From: Euwallacea fornicatus
Lineage: Eukaryota > Arthropoda > Insecta > Coleoptera > Curculionidae
Assembly (NCBI RefSeq): GCF_040115645.1
Contig: NC_089579.1
Location: 62,001-126,000, forward strand
Length of the DNA stretch: 64,000 nt
Reading direction: 5' to 3'
Shown here: positions 52,798 through 61,646 of the stretch, piece by piece
Numbering within the stretch: position 1 is the first letter of the stretch
Layout of the letters: the number at the start of each line of letters is the position of its first letter
Program-made: the position numbers and the translations under genes
The notes under the pieces: model-generated
Databases searched by the model: none
What the model saw: the letters and a program-made list of their open reading frames with translations, nothing else
What the model was told of the DNA's origin: nothing

Positions 52798-53446
52798 ATG
52801 GAATATAAATGGTTTGATAATATGTTGCCTAAAACCCGTGAAGAAGGCTATCAACTAGCTTTACGAGAAGGACTTCTTCCGAAGCCGCCATTTTGTAGAA
52901 GCAAAACAAAAGGTCATTCCGAACCAGTTGCGCGTTTTTCGCATTATTTTGACTCTGACACTAATTTGGGTCGATATCGATGTCCAAAACGGAATAAATG
53001 TCGACCTGACATATTCGCCTCCAGTGGCACATGGTTTGAAAATTCTCGGCTTTCAATTCAAAGTGAATTCATGTGAGTATTAATTAATTAATATATATAC
53101 ATATATATTTTTTAATTTAATCTTTTTATACTAGTATACTTTACCATTACGCTCACGGTTCAAGTTATGAACAAATCCAACGAGCTTGTACGCAAGATGG
53201 GGAAAAGCTGCTTGCTACAGACACAATTTCCAATCGTGTAAGATATTGTAGGGAAATGGTAACAGAAGCTTTCTCCAAAATGCAGGAACAAATGCCTAAA
53301 ACTGGAGGTCAAGGTGTTGTAGTTCAGGTTAGTTCGGGTTAGTTCCAGAATCTCTTTATGATTCAATTTTACATAAACACATTGATAAATAAATATTATA
53401 GTATTACATTTTAGATTGACGAGTCTATGTTTGGTCATAGAAAATA
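52798..53446 (+). pseudogene. Merlin transposase gene, three exons, interrupted
   Basis: Exon 1 (52798-53072): residues 1-92, with an N-terminal domain having CPKRNKC and DIFASSGTWFENSRLSIQ, the cysteine motif and S.R.GT.FE.S.L block of Merlin/IS1595-type proteins. Intron 53073-53134 (GTGAGT...TAG). Exon 2 (53135-53327): YHYAHGSSYEQIQ, SNRVRYCREMV. Intron 53328-53414 (GTTAGT...TAG). Exon 3 from 53415: IDESMFGHRKY, the first catalytic region (QIDES.fg.rKY). Splicing both introns keeps one open frame. Exon 3 is cut after RK by a mariner-type element at 53447, and I could not follow the rest of the catalytic domain beyond it. Confidence 0.8.
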
Positions 53447-54516
53447 CAGGGTGTCCGGAAATTAGAGGTAAATATTTCAGGGGGTGGTTGTACGACAAAA
53501 AATAGGCAGAAAACCTCATATAAACATAGGTCGGCAAATGGACCCTAAGGGAGCTAGACACTTTTAAAAGGTGAACCCTGAAGGTGGTTTTTTATCGATA
53601 TACTCGAAACGGTTTGAGATAAAGTCATGAAATCTTGATTGTTAACTCAGATTTTTATGGTAAATTAGAAAATTTAAACGAAATTTAAACATCTTGTTTT
53701 GATGTGTGTTAAACAGGGCTGGCTTAGGTTATTTTAGGCCCTAACTTTTTTACTCGTAACTTTTCCTACATTTTGACTACACGAATTGAAAAAGCATGGT
53801 TTTCTAGATTAAAAAGGTGCTTTTTGTCGACTTCGAAATAAGGCTCCGTTTTCGAGTAATATGGATTTTAAATAGTTCATGCAAAGTGCCATGTTTATTT
53901 ATTGTTACTTATTTATTTATTTTAACGGGAATTGGATTTTATAAAAACATCTCAAATTTTAAACAGTTCATGTAAAGTAACATGTAACGTGAAAAAAATA
54001 CCAGAAACTTTAACGAAGCTTGCCATGAAAACAAGTGCGTCGTAAAAATGTCTATGGAAACAAGCAGACCTACACATGTCGGTAGTTGTTAATTTTGACA
54101 GATCAGTAAGACAATTTCCTGTAAAATCGAGATTAACAGTAAGATAAAATGAATAATAATAATTATTCTAAAAAAAACAACAAGTTTCCATTAAAAATAT
54201 GAAAGACACGATGCTTTCTTTCAGAATCAGAATAAAGCAAATTTTTCCGATTACAGCGCCATCTGTGGCGAATTGAAAAAAAAGTTTCGGACAAATTCCA
54301 AGTAATTTTTATCGTAAAATTCAAATCTGCAATAAAAAATGAGGGTTGCCCTTTGAGATTTCAAAGTTACCCCCGCCCCAACCCCAAGTGAAAGAGTTGG
54401 GAAGTCATCGTTAGTGTTATCCATTCGAGACAAAATACTTTCATTTGAAACTTATTTCAATCTGATGCGTAATTTTCGAGATATCCCGATTTGTCAGGTT
54501 AAATGGACCACCCGGT
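53447..54516. mobile_element. Mariner-type non-coding element inserted in Merlin exon 3
   Basis: Left end TA-CAGGGTGTCCGG, right end near ACCACCCGG-TA. The ends share only the general CAGGGTG/CCGGGTG pattern, so one end may belong to a second nested element. Inner text TCGATATACTCGAAACGGTTTGAGATA resembles that of the foldback element at 49590. No transposase is visible. Confidence 0.55.
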
Positions 54517-55379
54517 ATATTATTCATGGCGAATGTAACGAAATATAAAAAAAACATATCACAAAATTAGTATTTATTATCCAGAAAAAACGGGGCCAAC
54601 ACGAAAAGTACTAAAAAGCATACTAAGTAGATATTTTTAAAATTAGGGTATCTGCTACTTTACGGGAGAAACAAGTCAAGGAACAAGTTGGTGATGAAAT
54701 AACTGAAAAGGTAATTTGTGAATTATTAGAAAACACATTAATGGCTAGAACAGTCATTTTTTTGCAGAAAGTTCTAAATATTTCAAAAATCGTAAAATTT
54801 TGGTACGAAACATCATACATTTAAAATGTTCATAACGTTCCGTAGAATCGAAGTTTGATAAAATATACAGGGCGTTTCATTGAAAATAAAAGAGCTAATG
54901 TTCATTTCCGGTATAATCTGAAGCGGTATTTTAATAAAAATATTTTTAACTACTAGATCACCTCTACTTTAGTATGGGACCGAAATTCGAAATTTTTTCT
55001 AGTCATAGTTTCCAACATATGGATAGAGACCACATTCGGGGGACACCCTGTAGATATAATCGATATTAAATTAACAAAAAATATATTCCTAACATTTACA
55101 ACGTGAAACCCTTGTTTATTTACGGCAACGGGTGCCGCATGCTATCTCTGAATACAAGGAAAATATCATGATCAACGTGGCCTGCAGATCTGAACAGCGC
55201 AGTACAAAGTAAACAGATCTACATGAGACATTCAAGTCAAAACGAATTTGTAAGGATTGTAAGAAGAGATGTAAGGAGAATGGAAAATTGTAGCAATTCA
55301 GGTGTATGAAGCACAGCAGTGTTGGAAAGCCATGAAAAACCGCTTATACGTTTCAGAGCGGTTCGGAATTGCTCCTTCA
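54517..55379. other. Spacer with mariner-type ends
   Basis: ATACAGGGCGTTTC at about 54865 and GGGACACCCTGTA at about 55036 face each other 170 bases apart and may delimit a small non-autonomous element, but their inner bases do not pair. No gene. Confidence 0.35.
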
Positions 55380-55570
55380 GCAAAGTGAAAACCGTTTGGA
55401 CAGTATGAAACGTGAAATCAGAACTTTCCTTTTGAGTTTCGATTTACATGTTTTCATTAAGAGGGCGAATCGAGTTTTGAAATTTTCGATAAAACTATCG
55501 ATCTTAAAAGGCGGAAAGATATAGCGATCAAAACTCCACGGTACTAAAAACATAACTTTAGAAATGGACA
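55380..55570 (+). repeat. Left part of the old dispersed repeat, split by Tc1
   Basis: GAGGGCGAATCGAGTTTTGAAATT and CTAAAAACATAACTTTA match 5280-5380. It continues at 59763. Confidence 0.55.
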
Positions 55571-55657
55571 TACAGTCAGTCACATAAGTCTACGTACACC
55601 TGGCAAATTCGTATCATTTCATAGTTGGAATCATGATCCAAAAAATATTTTTAAATA

Positions 55658-56281
55658 CAGGGTGAGTCGGGAGGATCGTGCCAAACTTCAGGAGCGTGTT
55701 GTACATGAAAAATAAATGTAAAAAAACTCAAATGTTGTTATCCGATTTTCGTTTGTTTACAAGTTATAGCGTAAAAAAAATTAAAACATAAAGGTTGAGC
55801 AACATTTAGACGAAACCTTTCCTGGACGTTGGATTGGTCGTGGTGGCCCTATTAGTTGGCCTCCAAGGTCTCCAGACCTGACACCACTAGACTATTGTTT
55901 GTGGGGTTGGTTTAAAACTGAAGTGTACAGAGTAAAAGTGGACACTCAAGATGCGCTAATTCAACGCGTTAGAAATGCTGCAGCTGCTATTAAAGAAAGA
56001 CATGAAACAATCAGGAGCATAACGAATGCTCTTCATAGATAAAGCCGAAAATGCTTAGAAGTTAATGGCAATATTTTTGAACATTTACTATGATATCAGA
56101 ACGTTAATTTATGAAATTTCTTATGAAATTTATAATTTTTTTAAATTTTATGTTTTAATTTTATTTACGCTATAACTTGTAAACAAATGAAAATCGGATA
56201 AAAACATTTGAGTTTTTTTACATTTATTTTTCATGTACAACACGCTCCGGAAGATTGGCACGATCCTCCCGACTCACCCTG
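55658..56281 (+). mobile_element. Mariner remnant nested in the left Tc1 terminal repeat
   Basis: 624 bp, TA at 55656-55657 and 56282-56283. Terminal repeats of about 120 bases (CAGGGTGAGTCGGGAGGATC and complement). Removing it with one TA gives the same text as the right Tc1 repeat (AAATATATTGAAATCC). Confidence 0.9.
55794..56090 (+). pseudogene. Mariner transposase C-terminal fragment
   Basis: HLDETFPGRWIGRGGPISWPP, then RSPDLTPLDYCLWGWFKTEVY (third catalytic Asp), RVRNAAAAIKERHETIRSITNALHR and a stop, then CLEVNGNIFEHLL. Only the last third of a transposase lies between the terminal repeats, so the element depends on another copy for movement. Confidence 0.85.
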
Positions 56282-56540
56282 TATATTGAAATCCTCTCAT
56301 AAATGATTATTATTGGTAATTAAAAATTTGGGTTTCGATTAATAGGTTGGAAGAAAAAAAATTAAAATCGAAATTTTTGATCTCACAAAAGTAAATATAC
56401 AGGTAAAAATACCACAAATATTACAATTTTTTTTGGGTTTCATAGATTTTATCGCAAAAATATGCACAAATAATATTTTAATTTAGTGTAAAATTTTCAA
56501 TAAAATTCATTAAATCGAATTATGAATCTCTAGCAGCACA

Positions 56541-57110
56541 ATGCGAAGAGAAATTGCAAAAGAAATTAGAGAACTAATAGCTTCATCACGAAACGAAAGA
56601 AAATCTTACGGTGACATGGCGAAAACTCTCAAGTCAGCTCGTTCTACAGTGCACACTATCATAAAAAACTTTTATTTATTAAATTCAAACTAATAATAAA
56701 CCCCGATCTGAAGGCCCTAAAAAAATGAGCCTCCGCGAAATTCGTACTATTATTAGAGAAGTTGCGTTAAACCCGAAAATTAGAGCTCCGAAATTGGCTG
56801 ATCAAGTTCGAAGAGAAACTGGTAAACGTGTCAGTGCCGAAACTATAAGAAGAGTTCTGAAATCAAAGGGATTTCATGGGAGGGCTCCTAGGAAAGAGCC
56901 CCTAATCTCGCAGCAAAATAGAAGAAAACGCCTAGAATTTGCAAAAAAGTATTTAGAAAAGGGTCTTCAGTTTTGGAGTTCGGTCTTGTTTACTGATGAA
57001 AATAAGTACATTATTTTTGGTTCCAATGGTAAAGGAAAAATATGGCGAAAAGCTAATGAAGAACTGAAACCTGAAAACTTGATACCCACAGTCAAGCATG
57101 GCGGAGGCAA
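56541..57110 (+). pseudogene. Tc1 (DD34E) transposase, N-terminal part
   Basis: Starts MRREIAKEIRELIAS at 56541 with SYGDMAKTLKSARSTVHTII (first HTH). A one-base change of frame near 56685 (stops TAATAATAA in the original frame) leads into the frame from 56698: KPRSEGPKKMS, REVALNPKIRAPKLADQV and AETIRRVLKSKGFHGR (second HTH), PLISQQNRRKRLEFAKKYL, VLFTDENKYIIFGSNGKGK (first catalytic Asp), ending at KHGGGN where the mariner H is inserted. The frame resumes exactly at 58671. Confidence 0.9.
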
Positions 57111-57112
57111 TA

Positions 57113-58668
57113 CAGGGTGTCTCTAAAAGGTCTGTACAAAATTCTACCACAGATTTCTGAGGTCAAAACATGACGATTTAACCCAATTTACCTTAGTCCA
57201 AAAGGGGACGGTTTTCGAAATACAGGGCGTCTAAGTGAAAACAAAAAAAAAGCAAAAAAATTAATTTCTTGGTTGGTAATGCTGCTATCTATAAAAAATG
57301 TCGTATCGGGCGGTTTTTGGGGATGAGAAATCAGAATCCGTTTACATTTTCGATGCACAATGTAGAGGACGTTGTCAACGCTCGATGAACCCTCTTTAAA
57401 AGGGCATAACTTTTTCATCACCCGGTATAAAATTTATTTATGACTAAACTTGTGTTTTCCTACATTTTTAAGGAAAAAAGGTCTTTTGTTAAAAATCTCT
57501 ACGAGGCTTCCTTCTTGAGATATTGGAAGCTTAAAGTTCGCTGCATGTCTTGAACAATAATTTTAATGTACTACAGTTGGATCGAAAAAAATCAAAACTT
57601 AAAAATAGGTTAGAAATTACTTGAAAACATAGATACCAACCATAAACACGAAAAAATTATACTTTTAGTAGATGTTCGAAATGACCACCATTGACTTGCA
57701 TACAAAGATTAATCCGACGCAAGAAATTAAAATGTACTCTATTCATCAATTCTTCGTCGTTCTTTAAAATGTTTACTGCACTTTGAATTCGTCCCCATAG
57801 TTCCTCTTCACTATTTATGGCCGTGAAGTATACCATGGACTTTCGAGTCCCCCATAAATAATAATCCATCGGAGTTAAATCCGGTGAGCGCGGTGGCCAT
57901 GGTACCGGAGCATCATTTCCTCTACCTATCCACCTTCGTGGGTACTGTTGATTTAAATAGTTGCGCACATTTATAGTAAAATGTGGCGGAGCACCGTCGT
58001 GCATAAACCACATATCTTGCCGAAGTTGTAAAGGAAGATCTTCCAATAATTCTGGAATTGTATTTTGAATATGTTCCAAATAACTTCCACCACTTAATCG
58101 GGGCGTCAAAATGACAGGACCAATAATAAAATTGTCAATTATTCCTGCCCACACATTAATCTTAAATTCATGTTGATAATGTACCACCAACTGTAAGAAT
58201 AGATATGTAGTACATTAAAATTATTGTTCAAGACATGCAGCGAACTTTAGGCTTTAAATATCTCAAGGAGGAAGCCCCGTAGAGATTTTTAAAAAGAGAC
58301 CTTTTTTCCTTAAAATATGTAGGAAAACATAAGTTTAGTCATAAATAAATTTTATACTGGGTGATGAAAAAGTTATGCCCTTTTAAAGAGGGTTCATCGA
58401 GCGCTGACAGCGCCCTCTATATTGTGCATCGAAAATGTAAACGGATTCTGATTTCTTATCCCCAAAAACCGCCCGACACGACATTTTGTGTAGATAGCAG
58501 CATTACCAACCAAGAAATTAATTTTTTTGCTTTTTTTTGTTTTCACTTAGACGCCCTGTATTTCGAAAACCGTCCACTTTTGGACTAAGGTAAATTGGGT
58601 TAAATCGTCATGTTTTGACCTCAGAAATCTGTGGTAGAATTTTGTACAGACCTTTTAGAGATATCCTG
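57113..58668 (-). mobile_element. Mariner H with about 470-bp terminal repeats, nested in the Tc1 transposase
   Basis: 1556 bp, TA at 57111-57112 and 58669-58670. Arms 57113-57585 and about 58200-58668 pair almost throughout and contain a second inner terminus (ATACAGGGCGTCTAAG at about 57221, mirrored at 58547). A transposase C-terminal half lies between the arms on the minus strand. Confidence 0.92.
57657..58190 (-). CDS. Mariner H transposase, C-terminal half, open
   Basis: 177 codons: YQHEFKINVWAGIIDNFIIGPVIL, YLEHIQNTIPELLEDLPLQLRQDMWFMHDGAPPHFTINV (second catalytic Asp), YPRRWIGRGNDAPVPWPPRSPDLTPMDYYLWGT (third Asp), then helices ending in NGGHFEHLLKV, the usual C-terminus. Catalytic D2 to D3 spacing is in the low forties by my count, fitting rosa/DD41D-like mariners rather than DD34D. 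The N-terminal HTH and first Asp are absent; the arm begins just before codon 1. It is truncated and not a complete enzyme, although without stops. Confidence 0.88.
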   Translation of the reverse strand: MVVHYQHEFKINVWAGIIDNFIIGPVILTPRLSGGSYLEHIQNTIPELLEDLPLQLRQDMWFMHDGAPPHFTINVRNYLNQQYPRRWIGRGNDAPVPWPPRSPDLTPMDYYLWGTRKSMVYFTAINSEEELWGRIQSAVNILKNDEELMNRVHFNFLRRINLCMQVNGGHFEHLLKV

Positions 58669-58670
58669 TA

Positions 58671-59119
58671 TAATAGTATGGGGCTCAATATCTGCGGCTG
58701 GTGTGGGAAATTTGGTTTTGATTGAAGGTGTAATGGATCATCGGAAGTATCTCCAAATTTCGCGTGATAATTCATTGCCTTTAGTTGAACGTTTGGGATT
58801 AGGAAACCAATGGATGTTCCAACAAGACAACGATCCCAAACATACCGCCCTGGTTGTCAAAGAATGGCTCCTTCACAACGTGCCCAGGCAACTTCATTCT
58901 CCTCCGCAGTCGCCAGACCTGAGCCCTATAGAACGCCTATGGGACGAATTAGAGCGAAGGGTGCGAAATTACGAAATTTCAGGGGAACAATCACTAAACA
59001 GAGCATTAACTTCGGCTTGGGGTGAAATTACCTCAGATGTCACGAGAAATTTGGTTTCATCCATGCCCAGAAGATTGCAAGCAGTTGTAGATGCAGAAGG
59101 TGGACCAACAAAATATTAA
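58671..59119 (+). pseudogene. Tc1 (DD34E) transposase, C-terminal part
   Basis: Continues the frame of 56541-57110 after the mariner: IIVWGSISAAGVGNLVLIEG, QWMFQQDNDPKHTALVVKEW (second catalytic Asp), SPPQSPDLSPIERLWDELERR (catalytic Glu, 34 residues after the Asp), then a C-terminal helix and a stop at 59117-59119. All catalytic residues are present. Damage consists of the nested mariner and the single frame change near 56685, so the copy is fairly young. Confidence 0.92.
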
Positions 59120-59156
59120 TTTTTTGTCTTCTTTAAGTATAATCAAATTTATCTGC

Positions 59157-59570
59157 TGTATGGTCAGTTGCATGTAGCCTATCGACTCCGGAGTTATACT
59201 GCATATCCCCGAAGAGGTCATCTGCATTGAAAGAAAGTTGCAGCTTCGGGGGACGAGGGCGCTAAGGCCGATCATACCAAAAACAAGAACATGTTTCGAT
59301 TATTCCTGATGATGTTAAAGGCCTGGCAGCATAAATCCACGAACTGATGGAACTTTTCGGTCGGTCTATCTCCACCGTTGATGACATAAGCCATGTCCGA
59401 AGTTAGGACGAAAGGAGCTCGATCCCTTGGAAAATTCAAGATCTAACTCTAGAATTCCTCTTGATCAGCATTGTACAAATGCCTCTTAAAATTTCCGAAC
59501 ATCTGGGCATCACCCAGAAACTTTCCAAAATCGATGTGAAACATATGACCTGAGGTTTTTAACATAATAT
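59157..59570 (-). pseudogene. Captured fragment of a class II PI3-kinase gene (PIK3C2/Pi3K68D-like), with introns
   Basis: On the minus strand from 59563: TSGHMFHIDFGKFLGDAQ then MFGNFKR, i.e. the DFG motif and activation loop start of a PI3K catalytic domain. A 57-base gap follows (possible GC-AG intron, 59451-59507), then DRAPFVLTSDMAYVINGGD, RPTEKFHQFVDLCCQAFNII, and RNNRNMFLFL up to 59274. Next a GT...AG segment of about 56 bases with a pyrimidine-rich end (CTTTCTTTCAATGCAG) and MTSSGICSITPESIGYMQ. GKFLGxAQMFG and the spacing fit class II enzymes best. It is antisense to the Tc1 transposase and lies between its stop and the right terminal repeat. About 110 codons only, so not a functional kinase. 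Confidence 0.85.
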
Positions 59571-59762
59571 TGTTGGAAATTGGATTGGAAATTTTGATTT
59601 TGATTTTTTTTCTTCCAACCTATTGATCGAAATTTTCAATTACCAATAATGATCATTTATGAGAGGATTTCAATATATTTAAAAATATTTTTTGGATCAT
59701 GATTCTAACTATGAAATAATACGAATTTGCCAGGTGTACGTAGACTTATGTGACCGACTGTA

Positions 59763-60480
59763 AATTACAAAGTGATCGAGCGATCGATGTTATATCTGAT
59801 AAAATGTATTGATCGATTGAGCGTATTAATGTGAGGCCTCATATCGATCTCGAAGTACGCAGCATTGATTCGTATCGAATCGAGGATCTACACAACTCGC
59901 ATTTCGCTCTTTCCTTTGCCGACCGCCAGCGTGGTACAAGGGTTGAAATGGGTTCATGGCAGATCGTGTTGAAGACGCTTTGTGAGAGATTACAAGGTAA
60001 TTATTACGGTAACTACTTAGAAACTGCTAACAAAATGCTATTCGTGCTAAATGTAGTAGGAATAAGCTCCTAATCCTAGGGTTAAGTAAGATTAAAAATG
60101 GTACATGTTTTCTATCCAAGCACCACTTGGACAGTACGTTTTTCACACTTTGAGGGTTAAATCATCCACCATGACCATCGCACTTTTACAACTTGACTTT
60201 GGAGGCATTACACGAAGTAGAAATTAATAATGTATTAATGGTTGGGATATGGGATATGGTTTCAAGTCTCATTACTTCCGTAGAAGTAATGAGACCATTG
60301 AAAACTTCGTTTTTTTGCTCGTCTCTTGCGATTTCGATATGTCTCTAGATTTTTCCGAACTTTTTTTGATTTTTAGAAAATTCGGGAAAGTCCAGCCGCA
60401 AAGCGCATTAAAAATCGTGTCTTCGACCGAAATAAAAATATCAGCATTAATGCTCTATTTGAGAGAGTCCATTATTGTTC
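59763..60480 (+). repeat. Right part of the old dispersed repeat
   Basis: GATCGAGCGATCGATG, GATTCGTATCGAAT, AAGGTAATTATTACGG, ATGCTATTCGTGCT and CTATCCAAGCACCACTTG follow in the same order as at 5390-5720. No gene; a 155-codon frame at 60249-60716 is not supported by motifs. Confidence 0.55.
60266..60295. repeat. 13-bp hairpin with 4-nt loop
   Basis: GTCTCATTACTTC, loop CGTA, GAAGTAATGAGAC. Outside it TTTCAA and TTGAAA extend the pairing imperfectly. It lies in the same dispersed repeat as the 20-bp hairpin at 6436. Confidence 0.8.
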
Positions 60481-60539
60481 AACTAAAATTACTGGTTTTT
60501 TGCTTTAAACAATTGTATTCTGCAGTGAATTACAAAAGA

Positions 60540-60900
60540 ATTGGTGCACTCTATATCTTCTCTGAATTTTCTCTATCCCGTGTGGTCCAAAAATGTCAAA
60601 TTTGCTTCCGTCCGTGGACAGCATTTCTTCCAATATCCCTCACGGTTATTTGGATAATTTTTTTTTTAATTTTCGTTTTTTATGCAAAATATATGGTTTA
60701 CGGCGTGGAGTTTTGACGTTGTACCCACCAGAACGTAAAACTTTCCTGATGTTTTCAGGATGAGCATTTTTCCGAGCGGCTAACGCAACTTGAAGGGCCG
60801 TTCCGCGTTCTTGGGACGTTCTTCACTTGATTGATTACGCTTTTGGTTTTGCGCAGATTTAGTATTTTTGGACGGTCAATTTTGCCTCAAAAATTGCCCG
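60540..60900 (-). pseudogene. Tc1-like transposase fragment
   Basis: Minus strand: QVALAARKNAHPENIRKVLRSGGYNVKTPRRKP (second HTH), then two stops, STDGSKFDIFGPHGIEKIQRR (first catalytic Asp region, DES changed to DGS). No second or third catalytic region recognised. The dispersed repeat continues beyond. Confidence 0.7.
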
Positions 60901-61646
60901 TTTTTTTAAAATTTTTCCTTTAATAATTGATTGAGCAGTCGAACGACATTTTTTCAACCATGTGTGCAACTTTACTACAATTTTTCCGTTCCTTGTGAAA
61001 TTTTATTCTTACCTGCTTTAAATAAAGCGAAAGGTCTTTACTTTTCCGTCTCTTTCTAACAACCGCGCTATGAATTTAAATCAGTTCAATGGTAAATATC
61101 GGAATAAACATTGTTGTTAAAAGTATGATAAGGAAAAAGCCTGAAATGTTGTTTTTTGTTTTTTTTTGCCAAAATGTATTTTAAACGAAGGCGTATGAAT
61201 ATTTCTGTGAGGAACATCTTAGGCATTTTAGTTTATAAAAGATAAATAAAATCTTTGTTATACACCCTAAACACTAAGACTACTTGCAATAAAATTACTG
61301 AGCGTTATTCTATCAGGGTCGACTTTTTATAAGGTCTATAAACACTTTTGTGATTCACTGTACATACATTTGATGGGGACTAGACCCTCTCTTCTGTTAA
61401 GCTACCTCGTATTTGTTAATTCAATAACTGGAATCAGGTACTTGTGTATTGATACAAGTCAAATCTAAAAATACAGTTAAAAGGGCAATTCGACAAAAAC
61501 AAAATGATTAAAATACGAAATTTTAAAGTACATTCAGTGACTCGCATTAATATTCGGACATTATGGTATTTTTGGAAGTATTCGGTTTTCATCTAACTAA
61601 CATTATTTATTGCGCAATCTTTGGTTGCAACAATGTTTCTGGTATA
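60901..61646. other. Spacer with Tc1-type ends
   Basis: TAAGGTCTATAAACACTTTTGTGATTCACTGTA, key end TTCACTGTA at about 61354, and TTCAGTGACTCGCATTAATATTCGG at about 61533 look like Tc1 terminal repeats of two families. Neither partner was found. No gene. Confidence 0.4.

Larger units (their letters stand above)
55573..59760 (+). mobile_element. Long-TIR Tc1 element with two nested elements and a captured PI3K fragment
   Basis: TA at 55571-55572 and 59761-59762. Terminal repeats of about 190 bases: CAGTCAGTCACATAAGTCTACG and the complement at 59739-59760 (GTAGACTTATGTGACCGACTG). The left repeat is itself split by the element at 55658-56281. Once nested elements are subtracted the element is about 2.0 kb, roughly 0.4 kb longer than transposase plus repeats require. 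That surplus is the PI3K-like segment 59157-59570. Confidence 0.92.

Noticed and set aside
54865..55046. Small element between ATACAGGGCG and ACACCCTGTA
   Set aside because: The two ends face correctly but the bases inside them do not pair, so they probably belong to different elements.
60249..60716. 155-codon plus-strand frame
   Set aside because: It spans a hairpin and the antisense of a Tc1 fragment, so it is a shadow frame.
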